Positions 46,562-58,678 of a stretch of 64,000 bases of DNA are shown in pieces (the stretch's first letter is position 1; every line of letters begins with the position of its first letter). The stretch is from assembly GCA_905221605.1 (NCBI GenBank), contig CAJNDS010002215.1:370001-434000 (forward strand). Reading direction: 5' to 3'. The position numbers and the translations under genes were made by a program. The notes beneath the pieces were generated by a model that worked only from the letters and a program-made list of their open reading frames with translations, did not search any database and was not told where the DNA came from. The stretch is from Symbiodinium natans. Lineage: Eukaryota > Sar > Dinophyceae > Suessiales > Symbiodiniaceae.

Positions 46562-47599
46562 CAAAGGGCCCTTCGCACGCATTGGCTTGAAGTCTTCCGC
46601 CACATGGGTCGGATAACGATTGCTTAAGGTGTGTGGGGGTTTTTTTGTCGCGTGGAACCATCGTCCAGTCCTTCCTTCGATTCACAGCGTATCGCCCCTC
46701 GAGCATTCAATCCAAATAGTTCCAAGAGGCTTGTTCAGGAGTTTGCAGGGTGCCGGAAATTCAAAAGCCATTCCTCACTGGCATGTATGAGGCGAGGTCA
46801 TTCCCTGGGGTTTGTGTTTGCACGGAGCATGTTAAATGTTGAGCTCTTTAAGTGGATAAGCATGCAAGTATCTCGATGGATACATGTTGATGCTGCGTTT
46901 GGGAAGTAGAACTGGTTGGAGACCCGTACGCTCATTCATCGCATAGTTACATCAGTTACATCCATGTACGTATCTTGTGAATTCTAACAGTTTATACATA
47001 CATGTTTTTCATGCATCTCTCTCGCTCTCTCTGCGTGTCTGTCCGCGGCATGTGTGTGTGTGTGTGTGTGTTTACGCACTGCTGACAAGCTCATGACCAC
47101 AGCGCAGAAACCACTTCACGAAACTTCGGAGATCTCCCGATGAACCTTGCAGGAGCGATTCCAGGGCTTGCCGGGTGCAGCGCTGCTGCCCAGGCATCGT
47201 CACTCTCTGCTTGAAACTCCCAGCGCCTTATGCTCCGGTCACGTTATTTTGTGTTGTGCAGGGTCTTGAGCTGCACAGTCTAACCTAGGGAGGCTGTTTT
47301 TTCTTTAACAAGTATCCTTGAGCCCGTACTGAGCATGCCTCATATTGCCTCGTTGCTACCTCTCACTGCGTGGCCCTGTTTGAGGAGCCCCGAGGTGGGC
47401 CTCGCCGTGCGGCGACCCGACCAAGGCTCCTGAGTTTTGCTCTTCGAATCTTTGCAGATCTTTGCTCTGTCTGTGCATCGCTCCATATCGTTGCTTTGGG
47501 CGTAGCTCTCTCAGCGCATGTCTGGGGTGGACTTCGAATGGCAACATGTACTGGCCATCGTCGCAATCATTGTCCTCCTAATTACTCCTCATCGCCACA
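46562..47599. other. no confident gene; CT/TG microsatellite
   Basis: A CT- then TG-rich simple repeat lies at about 47012-47075. The frame at 47370-47560 is hydrophobic and runs into the Val-coding array at 47600, so it is not trusted. Confidence 0.4.
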
Positions 47600-47872
47600 A
47601 CCTGTTGTGGCTGCCGTGGTTGTTGTGGTTGTTGTGGTTGCTGTGGTTGTTGCGGTTGTTGTGGCTGTTGTGGTTGTTGTGGTTGTTGTGGTTGTTGTGA
47701 TTGGTCTTGCTGCTGTCGCTGCCATGGTCGTTGTCGTTGGGGCTGTTGCTGTTGCTGCTGCTGCTGCTGTTGTTGGTGGTCTGCTGGTGCTGCTGGTGGT
47801 GGTGAAGGTGGTGGTGGTGCCGCTGCTGCTGGGGCTGGTGCTGGTGCAGCTGGTTTTAGTGTTGGCCCTTGT
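47600..47872. repeat. TTG/GTG/CTG triplet array
   Basis: GTTGTGGTT, then GTTGCTGCTG, then GGTGGTGGTG-type triplets. One + frame reads poly-Val, and the - frames read Gln-Pro and Thr-rich repeats. No unique sequence supports a gene. Confidence 0.9.
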
Positions 47873-48416
47873 ATGGTCATGGGTCATGGTGGGGGTGCAC
47901 GTGCTTGCTGGTCAGGCTAACCTGAGCAATCACACCTGAGAATGGGGAGTGCAAGCAGTTTTGCGAGCCACTCCTGATATTCAGGTTGATTTGCAGAGAT
48001 GTAGTGAGATCGTATCCAACGATTTGCTGTCTCGCATGAGCATGGGGGAGCAATACAGTGCAGACGTTTAGAGCGAAATGCTTCTTGTTTCACTTTACAG
48101 TAACTTTACAGCGGTTAGTAGAGTTGTGCTTTGGGAGTTGCTAGCGCATACTTGCAGACGAAATGAGGACACAACAATAAGTACACATGTACGTGCATCG
48201 TTGTACACACACTTATGTTGAAACATGTTGAAACCGATAGCTTCTGACACTGCGCCATCCCGCCGAAACAAAAGCGCTTTTGCTAAGTTGTGCCGACCTG
48301 CGCCTGCTTCAGTGATGCCAGGACTAGCCCGTTAGGCACAGGAGGAAGCGGACTTGCCGAGCATTGCAGCCTCATACAGTACCCGTAGTAGCACTGGTTG
48401 TATTACAGTGTGAATC
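47873..48416. other. no supported gene
   Basis: No coding-like stretch or repeat of note. Confidence 0.45.
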
Positions 48417-49791
48417 ATGAAGCCGAAGCGAGATGGCGACAAGGCTTCGGTTTGTCTGCATCTACAAAGCACCATCTCGAACTTTGCTTTAACCAAGGTG
48501 GTTGTGGCCACGTCTGAAGAACCCAAGAGATGCCAGGGCCCTCAGAATATCGGGATTCCCGGAATGTTTCTGTCAGCCTGGGCTTGCGGAAAAGCGGTAA
48601 GACATCTTTTATGGAATGTAGACTCTGGTTCTGTTGCATGCTGTGCGAAGCAGTGCTCTCTACATGCTGTGTAGTGTAAGAGTCAAGAATGATGTCGATT
48701 GGGTTTTCAGGTGTAGGGTGATGGTTGGGGAATCGCTCTGTATCACTCTTCGTTTCCAGGGTGCTACATACCACGGCTGGTTCGAGAAAGACATCCCGCG
48801 GGTGATGCTGTCCAGGCCTGTGGCATCAGGATGGTTTGTCCATGTTGTTTTTTTTGGATATGGTGGCGTGCGGAATTCTGGACACTTGGGCTTGTTGTTG
48901 CGCAGCCATGTCTGCAACCCAGCACAAAACGACAACAATCCTTGCGTAACAGACAGTGGGCCTCATGAGGTGGGCCATGTGTGGGAACTTAGTCTTGGAG
49001 TCCAGTTCATGCGGGCTTCTGAGCACAATGCTCCTGGCACGCTCGGGCTTTGCGTGCACGAGCAAGCAGGAAGGTCTCAGAGAAGCGTGAGCTCTAATCT
49101 TGCAAGCCGATGGGAACAGTCACTTCCATCAGGCTAGCGCACAGCTTCCAAAATCGGATACCCACTGACGGTTTTGGGCACGGCTTGATGTACATTATGA
49201 TTTTGGCCTTGAGTGTTGCAGGCGCTGGGTTTTGTCAGAGCTCCATTGCATCTGTTAAGGTTTCCGATGTCGGGTTCGCGCTGCTGCATATTTCTCATTC
49301 CCAAATGCGAGGTCTTCGCCTCACCACGCAGGCATGTCGCGAGCTTGGGGGGGGGCAGGTTGCTGTCGGAACGCTTTCGGTTCATTGCTCCGCGTCACAT
49401 CCAGCAAGGCCCGAGCCTTTCAATCTGGATGTGGACGGAGAGGCGAAGGTCCTCGTCGCCGATATGTGGAACCATGTGGAGCAAATGCAGCGGAAACTGG
49501 CTAATAGCCAGGTCAAGTACTGGCTGCGTCTGGCGGAATACTACCACTTTCCGGGTGTCCAGGCCTGGCATGCCTGCGTATGACCGCGCAGCCGTTCTCG
49601 CGCTGGACATGCGCACATGCGTCGGTTACATGCGGATCATCCTATACGGCTCCACCAGCGGCCTTTCCACCAACGGTCACCAACCTGTTGCAGGTGTTCC
49701 ACTCCCTGGCGGGGCTCATCGCGGATCTCAGGACATCGGCTCAGCGGCTCAACACGGCTCAACAGACGTTACCAGTGCAGGTTGAAGAGGG
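48417..49791 (+). CDS. unrecognised multi-exon gene, possible frameshift
   Basis: Exon 48417-48596 (strong donor GTAAGA) and exon 48760-48815 (acceptor TTTCCAG, donor GCCTGT) join in phase 0; the second carries ATYHGWFEKDIPRVML. A later exon, from about 49412 to 49791 (donor GTAAGT), encodes FNLDVDGEAKVLVADMWNH, a helical stretch ending YYHFPGVQAW, and, one frame over, MTAQPFSRWTCAHASVT and a heptad-like TVTNLLQVFHSLAGLIADL. The switch of frame occurs near 49560-49578 with no room for an intron, so a base is missing or added there, or the gene is a pseudogene. The exons between 48816 and 49411 are not resolved. Function unknown. Confidence 0.45.
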
Positions 49792-52700
49792 GTAAGTTCA
49801 GTTAGAGGCAGCTCGGGATGCTAGGGCTGGTTGGACTGGCTCTGCCCTGCGAGGCCTGATGTCCTCCAGGCTGCCAGGACTGCCATGGAAAGCCACCTGC
49901 AGGCCATTCTTGTTGTTGGGGGCGCGCGGCGCGGGAAGAAAGAATAATGGCAATATACCAAACCGTCACAAACCCTGAGTCCTAGAACCCCGAGCCATGG
50001 AAACATCCATGCGCAGCAGAAGCAACTCCTTTGTACCTTGCTTTTGGAGTCTGGCTTCAGGTGCAGACTGGCATCACCTTGTCGATCTTCCGTGCGCTTC
50101 TGACTACAGCTAACATGGAAGGAGGCCACGAGACTGAGGTGTCCGGAGGGTGTTTGAAGATGGATATTGTTGTGGCTCTAAGACTCTAAGGGTACTTGGA
50201 CTTCAAGACATAGACCTTGACTGGCGTTGGGATTCTGCAGGGTTTTTGGGCGAGATTGGAATAGCCTCCGGGTTCGGAAAACTTCCAACGAACCGTCACC
50301 TGTCTGACTTCTGCATGAATTACCCGCTGGCTTTCTCATTATAGAGTCTTGCATCTGCAAGCTGCATGCCAGGGAAGGCCCTGCGGCGGAGAGCCAAGCG
50401 CCCCTGGAACCGCAAAACGTGTTGAGACTTGGTGTTTGAGTTTTCTTGTTGGAGAGAGTTCGTGTTTTTGGGGAAGATGGGCCATTCCTTAAAGCCTACA
50501 CGGGAGGGAGGGCGTGAGGGTCGCTCGTGGTCACTTGCCGAAAAGGGTGTGACTGCTCACGAAAGGGTGTGACTGCTCACGTAAGACCGAAACGAACTTG
50601 GAGGTGGGCCTTCTTAAACGTGCATTGGGACCTCAACCGGCACTTGCATTATGCTGGCATGGCTTCCGTTTATGCTTGCAGCGATCTGCGGTACTGCCGC
50701 ACGGAGGCTCAGAGAAGTTTCCAAGCCCACAAGCGCCGATCTTTGCCTGCCGCAGCCGCAGGGAGAATGTCGTGAATTGTGTTGCTGCTTTTCCAAAGAA
50801 ACCCTTAAGCCCCTTGGTGACCATGACCTTCTACTATCTGCCCACTGGCTATAGGCAAGAAGATCTTCTTGTGAACTTCAGAGGGGGAAGCTCTCCTAGC
50901 AGCTTGCCAAGGCATGGCCAATTCAAGAGATCCGTTGCAGGCCGCCATGATATGGGTGATTCGTGGTTACCTACTATAGTGGTTCTCGTGAAGCTCCTTG
51001 AAGGCGAAGTTGAAGGAATCTGGTAAGAAGGTTGCTGGGAAGGAGAGCTGCGCTTTCAAAGAACTTGAGGGGGCATAGCTGATCGACAGGCTTCGCACGA
51101 TTCCCATACACCTCGGCGGCAGCTCACTGCATGGCGGATTCGGGCGCGTCAGCTCCCCGGATGGCAGCGCAGAGCACCGGTCGCAGCGAAGGGCAGCTGC
51201 TTTGCAGGCCATACGGCTCCACATTCAGCTATGCCATCCAAACAGAGTCAGCGATCCTGCCGAGTAAGACAGCTTCAGAATTTAGTCTTGATTATTTGGA
51301 GAACTGCAGAAGGTGGGAAGCCTTAGTTTGAGCATCTTGCAGCAAGAATCAGCCAAGGTTTAGAGCTAGTGGGGCTGGGTGCGACTATGACTACAAGTTC
51401 TCTGCCTATATACAAGACTACTGTTGCGCGTACGTTCGGATTTTTGCGACGTCCTCAGTCCTCTCATCGCAACAGGGCCATTGAGCTCTTGCAGCAGAAT
51501 CGGTACGAGTTTAATTGGGCTTCTCTAGGATTTGCTGCAGTAGCTTAGAGATGACCTATGAGTTTGAGCCTTAGAAGCAGACAAAAACAAGGGGCCAATG
51601 TGGCGATGCGAAGAGCTTCTCGTAGCTCCTGAATGCGACTATAGGGCGCGGCGTCCGACTTCCGAAGCTTCTCCGTTTGCAGGCTCGAGGGAGGGAGGGA
51701 GGGAGCGGGGGGGGGGGGCGGGGGGTGTCAACAAGAGACCCTTTCTGAGGTCTGGGAATCGGAAGCGGAGAACGTAAGCGGAGTGCATCAAAAACTCTGA
51801 ACCACATCGGTTCCGAAATCCTGTAGGTTTGGCGTCCATGTCGTGTCGGCTGGAAGAAGGATGGTAGGCACCCGAGCTGGAGGATCTTCGGTGCAAGGTG
51901 TCAAGGGAGCTGTATGCAAGTGTTCAGGATCTTGTGGAAATTCCGATGGATGAACAAGAGCCGTACAAGACCTCTTTTTTCGTGTCTTGAGTTCATACTC
52001 TGCAATCTGTGGAAGGTGGATAGTGCAAACGGCCAACATCAACAGCAGCAGCTTGTGCACAGACAAGCCATGCCACAGTTCAGGGAGTGTTCAGGGACTC
52101 TTGAGTAGATCATGTTCGATGTCGCAAGAGGACGATTGCTATGTAGTTAAGCAGCAATGCCGCGACAAACATCCCCAGCCTTAGAGCAAAGTAGGGTTGT
52201 TGCTTGGGGGACAACGCACCTTGAGCAGCGATGCAAGGTTGAGACCGCCTTCACCAGCTAAAGGCTTAAAGCATGTAAATGCCTTTAGGGCATCCGCCTT
52301 TTCGCAACAGTCGTCAGCATGTACCTCCCAAATGACTGATGACCCAGGTTCCCACCACACGTTTCGACTGGTCGGACTCGACCTCAGGGACTTCAGCCTC
52401 AAGAAAGGGGACGAATTTCTCCGACCCCTTTGCAGCCTCACCCCAAAGGTCCCAAGGTCCGCGCCTTCGGCAGCAATGCACTGCCTGCACGGTGTTATAG
52501 TAGCCGAGGCGAGCACCGAGTGAAGCCTACAGCGAGGACAGTGATAGATGGGTCTGCCTGGGGAGAGTTCAACTCAGTCATCAACTGTCTGGTGTGTTCT
52601 TTCAGTGCTAATGGAGAAGTGCTGTCTTTTGGCGGCATCTGGTGGCACTGATAGCCGCAGCAATGCACGGAGTCTGAGTCAACGCCGATGTTGTGAGTTC

Positions 52701-52987
52701 GTCTCAACACGTGAAGACCCCGCAGAACCCTAAAACCCTAAAACGCTCAACCCTGCATTGCACGTCCTGCAGTCGGACTGCAAGAGGACCGCGGCTGGGG
52801 CTCGGACTCTGCGAGTCATCATTCCAGAGGCACGGAGACACGACAGCCTGCACATGCGGCCCTGATTTCCGGGCTCCGGGTGCAGCCGGGCGATTCTCTT
52901 CCCCAGCCCCCAAGCATATGATATCATAACTGCAGGAAATCTAGAGCCCGAGCAGATCCGCAGCAACGCAGAATCACGCGGCTGAAG
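49792..52987. other. no confident gene; several ambiguous islands
   Basis: Coding-like + strand stretches at 50590-50775 (HYAGMASVYACSDLRYCRTE) and 52341-52523 (TFRLVGLDLRDFSLKKGDEF). For the second, the - strand frame is also open and plausible, so the strand is not set. A G-run with quadruplex potential lies at 51687-51727. Confidence 0.3.
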
Positions 52988-53061
52988 CATGATCGTCAAC
53001 GCAAGGAGAAGCAGTTCGCCCTACGCGCGGGCGACTCCTTGGCTTGGGCTGTGTCTGTGAG
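52988..53061 (+). CDS. coding-like exon, unknown protein
   Basis: Acceptor GCTGAAG; frame HDRQRKEKQFALRAGDSLAW and onward, with G/C-rich third positions; GC donor (GTGAG then GCAGGA). A further + strand coding-like stretch at 53540-53737 (VDQKVFSAWHELPSLEQTSN) may belong to the same gene. Unrecognised. Confidence 0.35.
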
Positions 53062-53737
53062 GCAGGAGGGGAAAAAGGTCGGAGAAAGCAAGCCTGAACT
53101 ACCCAACACCGATCTTCCTGGCTGTCGGCGGTCAGATGTTCGCACGCAGGCCGGGTCTTTCTTGGGACGGCTGGCGTCGTGTCCGGCATGGTCCTCGGCA
53201 TGCGCCCGGCGAAGGTACTTTGTGGTACTTGCTACTTTCTGTATAGCGAGTGGAATGAGTAGAACTGAAGTTTGAAATCGGCTACAGGTCTTCGTCGGTG
53301 CTTTGGGCGGATATAAGGTAAAGGCAAGATGTGGAAAAGATGCGTGCTAGACTCAAGAGTAAGGCAAGGTGCTGCCTCGCAGCTCTAACAGCGAAGTTGC
53401 TGTCGAAGAGCATCTTGTTCCGGAAGGATCTCTCTTCAACTCGTAGGTTGCTTTTGGGGTGCGGGCTGCACTTTTTGCGGCGCAAGTGAAAGGTTGCATT
53501 ACACTTGCCTTACTGCAGGACTCATGACCACGTGTTGATGTGAAGGACGTTGACCAGAAAGTTTTCTCAGCATGGCATGAGCTTCCTTCACTGGAGCAGA
53601 CTTCCAACGACTGGAAGTTGAACTCCAGACGCCATTATATGAGGATGTTGTTGTCGTCCATGTTCTCAAAAAGACTGCGCAAAAACTGCGCGGTCAGAGA
53701 AGCAACATCTAGCTGCCACGTTCAAGCAGGCATCTAG

Positions 53738-55067
53738 AAAACATCTAACCGAGCTACCGCAGAGCTTCCATCTACGGCCAGGGCACCTTATGTGTGCGAC
53801 AAAGTGCAAATGTGCATGCAGGTTTGGCTATGCAAACAGAGCTGTTGATGGCATCATATGTGTGTGAACTTAGCACAATCCCTGTACCAAGTTTGGTCGG
53901 CCTCCTACCCTCATCAGGCTTATTGCCCCCAAGACATGCAAAACACAACAGCACGTAATCGGAAGTAAGCAGAAGCTCGCCGAGAGCCCGCCATGGTTTC
54001 ACCCCTGGAAGAGCTGGGACACCAGGCCGCTTAGGTTTTTGGCTTTGACTCCGTGCCGAAGTGGCCTTGAGGTTTGTGCTCGGCGATTGCGGCTATTGCG
54101 AAGTGTGCATCAAAGGAACAAAACCATGGTAGTGACAACTGTGCAGTACAGTCGTCACGAAAGCTTGATCGTCTGGGCGAGTGTCAATGATGAATCCCGA
54201 ACTTGAACCACGCTACAGCCTTCGCCAGACAAGACGGGAAAGACAAGATGAGAAGAGCATGGGGCAGTCCCTGGAAGGTGTCGCTGTTGCAGCGGGGCAC
54301 GCCTCAGGAGGTGGGCAGGTGAGAGGGCGGAGAGGATTTCAGCTGCTCACGGTCAATTTTGGGTGTTATAATGGAAAGGCCAGTTTCGCAGCAGTCCAGC
54401 TCTGGCGGATTCACAACAACTCCTTCCCTTGTCTGACCTGCATCTGCTGACCTTCCCTTGCCACCTTGATAACAAACAAGCTTATCGGTCGAGGTCAAAG
54501 ATGCCTCTGCCCGGCTGTCCCAATTTCAGCGGAGTCGCGGCTCAGCCACAGCTGCGAAAGGCATGTAGCAGGTGGGTTCAGTCATGTTCAGACCTCTGAC
54601 TTTCTGGATGCTCGGTGGAAGCGTTCACTGGGCGAGACTGAGCAAAATGCATACTGTCAATAGCTGCATCTCACAACAAGGTGCGCCCAAAATTGAACCT
54701 AGGTTCTAGATGAAAGTAATCAGAGGCTGCGATTGCACCGCATGATATACTTTGCTGGCCATGCTAGAAGAAACGACCTTTGCACCCCCAAGATGAATGT
54801 TCAAGTCACAAGCTTCTACATACTCAGTGCAGAAGGAGCATCGTCCACCCATTGTTGTGCCTGTAGACGTATGTCACACCAAGGTCGCCTTAAGCCCTAG
54901 AAGCCTAGAAGCCCATACAGACAAATACTATATGTGTATCTGTATATGTATATACAAAGATAAGTATCTAGATATGTGTATAGTATGTGTATGTATATGT
55001 TGAAAGAAAACCGGGTGTGCATATTACATTCATATTTATTTATGCTAACTATTAACGTTTCTTATTC
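53738..55067. other. no supported gene; TA/GTAT repeat at its right end
   Basis: A (GTAT/ATAC)-rich tract covers about 54926-55000. No convincing exon. Confidence 0.45.
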
Positions 55068-55143
55068 ACCCCTAAACCCTAAACCCTAAGCCCTCAGCCC
55101 TAAGCCCTAAGCCCTAAGCCCTAAGCCCTAAGCCCTAAACCCC
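55068..55143 (-). repeat. telomere-like CCCTAAA/CCCTAAG block
   Basis: Tandem heptamers on the + strand, CCCTAAA at both ends with CCCTAAG units in the midd. It is the C-rich strand of a TTTAGGG-type repeat. Confidence 0.93.
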
Positions 55144-55270
55144 ACATGTGCGCTTGTCCTGCTTAAGGTCACGCCCTGAGCCTCAGCGTTGCGCTGCTCC
55201 GCGCAGCCCAAAGCTCTGGGGAAGCCTTCGCCTCGCTACTCGTGAGGAAAAGCCCAACTGCTTCTTCATG

Positions 55271-55325
55271 TAGGGTTTAGGGTTTAGGGTTTAGGGTTTA
55301 GGGTTTAGGGTTTAGGGTTTAGGGT

Positions 55326-55378
<53 letters not shown>

Positions 55379-55383
55379 GGTAG
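55271..55383 (+). repeat. telomere-like TTTAGGG block running into TTGAGGG
   Basis: About seven TTTAGGG heptamers followed by about nine TTGAGGG heptamers. Orientation is opposite to the block at 55068-55143, with 127 bases of unique sequence between them. Confidence 0.95.
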
Positions 55384-55721
55384 TTTACAGATGTTTACAT
55401 ATACCTGTGTGTGTTGAAGGCAGCCCAAGCTTCAACAACTTTTCCGGCTGTAAACTTGGAGCCCTGCTGGAAGGTTGCTCTCTTGACAAGGGCTCTTCTC
55501 GTTAACTTCAAGGCTTCTGCGGCTTCGCCCCGCATCGGGTCTACAGTCTCCGAACTATAGGGTGTAAGTTCATCAAGCCGTGTAAGTGTGTAGAAAGGGT
55601 GCTTTTACCGCGCAGAGCCTCAGGTTCTTCGCAGCCCAGAGCTTGGCCGCTCGAGCCCGGCTCTGCGCAGCCGAGGACTCCGAGACCTGGCCCCAGGCTC
55701 GGCTTAGAGATCTTATAGTGG

Positions 55722-55830
55722 TTTAGGGTTTATAGGGTGTTAGGGTGTAGGGGTTTAGGGTTTAGGGTTTAGGGTTTAGGATTTAAATTTATGTAGGGTT
55801 TTTTAGGGTTTATAGGATTGTGCTAGGTTG
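55722..55830 (+). repeat. degenerate TTTAGGG block
   Basis: A core of GGGTTTA units at about 55750-55775, with TATAGGG and TTAGGTT variants around it. Confidence 0.85.
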
Positions 55831-56170
55831 TGTTTGCGGCTCTCTTTCTTGCAGTCTGTTCAGAGCAATGGTAGCTTGCCATTGCCCTCAGTGTTCGCGG
55901 TCTCTTTTCGGACCTTTGCTCTCCAGTGTGTCGCTTTGTCTGTATTTCTGGAAGTAGCAGATGAGGAAAGGGTGCTGTGCTGATTCTGTCGGCGCGAGGG
56001 CAGGATCATCTGTCTGTTTTCTGCCAACATGCTTCTGCGGATTCTCGGAGATCCACTACTATTGCTACAGCTACAGCAGGGCAGGTCTTGAATTGCGAAG
56101 CTTCTTGCAGTTCTTGCTGCAATAGCAGATTTCACATGACACCGCCCTGCTGCTGGCCTGATCATTCGCG

Positions 56171-56515
56171 ATGTATGAAGCACAGTGTGTGGCATGGCAC
56201 ATCTGTCGTGAGAATTTCCATGGGCAATATGCTGCGTATGAGATGCACAAAGAGTTCGTAGCCCCGCAAGGTCGCTCCAGAAATTCTCGAGGCATCGAGG
56301 GCTGGTCGGTAACGGAGTGGTTCTGCGTGAGGTTCCCTCTTGCATGCCACAGCTCTGCCTCGGTGAAGTCACAACCTTCAGGTCGCATTGTGCCGAAGAG
56401 CAATAATAGCAACAATAGCAAGACTAGCAATCATAGCAATCATAGCAATCATAGCAATAGTCGGCGATTTGCCAGACTGCTGTGCGCCCTGAATGCCTGC
56501 ATACGGAGGTCCTAA
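56171..56515 (+). CDS. unrecognised open frame, 114 codons
   Basis: A + strand frame with a protein-like first part (ENFHGQYAAYEMHKEFVAPQ and GWSVTEWFCVRFPLACH). Its end contains an AGCAATCAT repeat read as Asn-His-Ser, and it stops at 56513-56515. The - strand is open too. No domain is recognised. Confidence 0.3.
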   Translation: MYEAQCVAWHICRENFHGQYAAYEMHKEFVAPQGRSRNSRGIEGWSVTEWFCVRFPLACHSSASVKSQPSGRIVPKSNNSNNSKTSNHSNHSNHSNSRRFARLLCALNACIRRS

Positions 56516-56859
56516 GTTCTGGGAGGTGTGGGAAGCCAGCGTTGCGACAGCCCCTCGCCATGCAAGGATCCTTCATAGATGATGAGTCACATGGCGCGCT
56601 GTGAACACTCAAATGCAGCTGTGATCAGCTATGTGCACGAGGGCAGCCACAGCTCAGTTGCCGTGCTTTTCAACACTGTAGAGTGTAAACAGAGTTGGCT
56701 GCGTTTGCCTTTGCAATGTCCGTTTCATGGAACGTATTGGGCACTCTCTTACTACGACTGTTACTCTCAAGCAATGCCGAAAGCCTGCCATACTGCCGCT
56801 TGTTTGGTGCGTGTGAAATCGGGAGTGAAAGGCGAGAAGAGTGATGCTTAGCCACCTTG

Positions 56860-58565
56860 GGGCTGCTGCTATTGCAGTCGGACTGTCGCCAAGGGCACTG
56901 GCATCGGGCCACCCGCCTGAGATGAAAGGAGAATCTGCGGCCATGGGAGAGGATCTCCTTCACACCGCTGGCCGGGTGTGGGGCGTGCGCGAGCCCAAAT
57001 GGAGGCACCTTTCTTGGCCATCGCGCTTGGGGCCGCAGCGTGTGACGGCGGAGCACATGGGCTAAAGCGTCCGCCGGGGGTGCTCATGCGTGGCTCCGTG
57101 AATCCCATGTGGAATTGCGGACAAGAGTGCAGGATAGCAGGGAAGGCCATCAGAGAGAAACTGCAGCACCGCGCTTGTCTCGATCCATGTGTTTTAATCA
57201 TTTTAATCTCCAAGATGGGGTGCACGACGGCCGCTTTTCCATCTGTGTAGCATGAGAGCTTTTTGGGCAGGTGCTCGGACGTTGACGTTATAGGCAAACA
57301 TTATGTGGGGTGCTGAAGCAGACACCTTGTGCAGAAGTGAACGCCTTTGGTTCACGTGGCGTGTTACTGCATGCTTCAGTCAAGGCATCGTCTTTCTCCG
57401 TGATGTGCGAACCAAGAAGCTGTTGCCATTGCGATCGCGAAGGTCACTGGCACCGGGCCACCCGCCTGAGATGTTCAAAGCTTCGCAGGTGCCTGCTCGC
57501 TCTACCCAAAGGAGAATCTGCGGCCATGGGAGAGGATCTCCTTCACACCGCTGGCCGGGTGTGGGGCGTGCGCGAGCCCAAATGGAGGCACCTTTCTTGG
57601 CCATCGCGCTTGGGGCCGCAGCGTGTGACGGCGGAGCACATGGGCTAAAGCGTCCGCCGGGGGTGCTCATGCGTGGCTCCGTGAATCCCATGTGGAATTG
57701 CGGACAAGAGTGCAGGATAGCAGGGAAGGCCATCAGAGAGAAACTGCAGCACCGCGCTTGTCTCGATCCATGTGTTTTAATCATTTTAATCTCCAAGATG
57801 GGGTGCACGACGGCCGCTTCTCCATCTGTGTAGCATGAGAGCTTTTTGGGCAGGTGCTCGGACGTTGACGGTTATAGGCAAACAATATGTGGGGTGCTGA
57901 AGCAGACACCGTGTGCAGAAGTGAACGCCTTTGGTTCACGTGGCGTGTTACTGCATGCTTCAGTCAAGGCATCGTCTTTCTCTGTGATGTGCGAACCAAG
58001 AAGCTGTTGCCATTGCGATCGCGAAGGTCACTGGCACCGGGCCACCCGTCTGAGATGTTCAAAGCTTCGCAGGTACCTGCTCGCTCTACCCAAAGGAGAA
58101 TCTGCGGCCATGGGAGAGGATCTCCTTCACACCGCTGGCCGGGTGTGGGGCGTGCGCGAGCCCAAATGGAGGCACCTTTCTTGGCCATCGCGCTTGGGGC
58201 CGCAGCGTGTGACGGCGGAGCACATGGGCTAAAGCGTCCGCCGGGGGTGCTCATGCGTGGCTCCGTGAATCCCATGTAGAATTGCGGACAAGAGTGCAGG
58301 ATAGCAGGGAAGGCCATCAGAGAAAAACTGCAGCACCGCGCTTGTCTCGATCCATGTGTTTTAATCTCCAAGATGGGGTGCACGACGGCCGCTTCTCCAT
58401 CTGTGTAGCATGAGAGCTTTTTGGGCAGGTGCTCGGACGTTGACGGTCAAACAATATGCAGGGTGCTGAAGCAGCCAACTTGTACAGAAGTGAACGCCTT
58501 TGGTTCACGTGGCGTGTTACATGCTTCAGTCAAGGCATCGTCTTTCTCCGTGATGTGCGAACCAA
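56860..58565. repeat. tandem repeat, ~583-base unit, about three copies
   Basis: The same point (GAATCTGCGG) occurs at 56931, 57513 and 58098, spacing 582 and 585. Copies 2 and 3 differ at only a handful of positions. Copy 1 lacks about 35 bases (the AGCTTCGCAGGTGCCTGCTC part), and a truncated fourth copy runs from about 58425 to 58565. Frames of 112-176 codons recur in each copy in two + frames and one - frame; none has a known domain, so a gene is not claimed. It could be a duplicated exon-plus-intron or a pure satellite. Confidence 0.92.
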
Positions 58566-58631
58566 CAAAGGCTGTGCGTGGCTTTGGCAAGGAGTTTCGT
58601 AGCAATGTGCCAAGGCCTCAGCTGCACCACT

Positions 58632-58678
58632 GATATATATATATATATACTACATATATATATATATATATGTATATA
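58632..58678. repeat. TA dinucleotide tract
   Basis: (TA)n interrupted by CTACA, just downstream of the ~583-base tandem array. Confidence 0.9.

Noticed and set aside
55068-55830. True chromosome end
   Set aside because: The heptamers are short, degenerate, in both orientations and inside continuous sequence, so they are interstitial.
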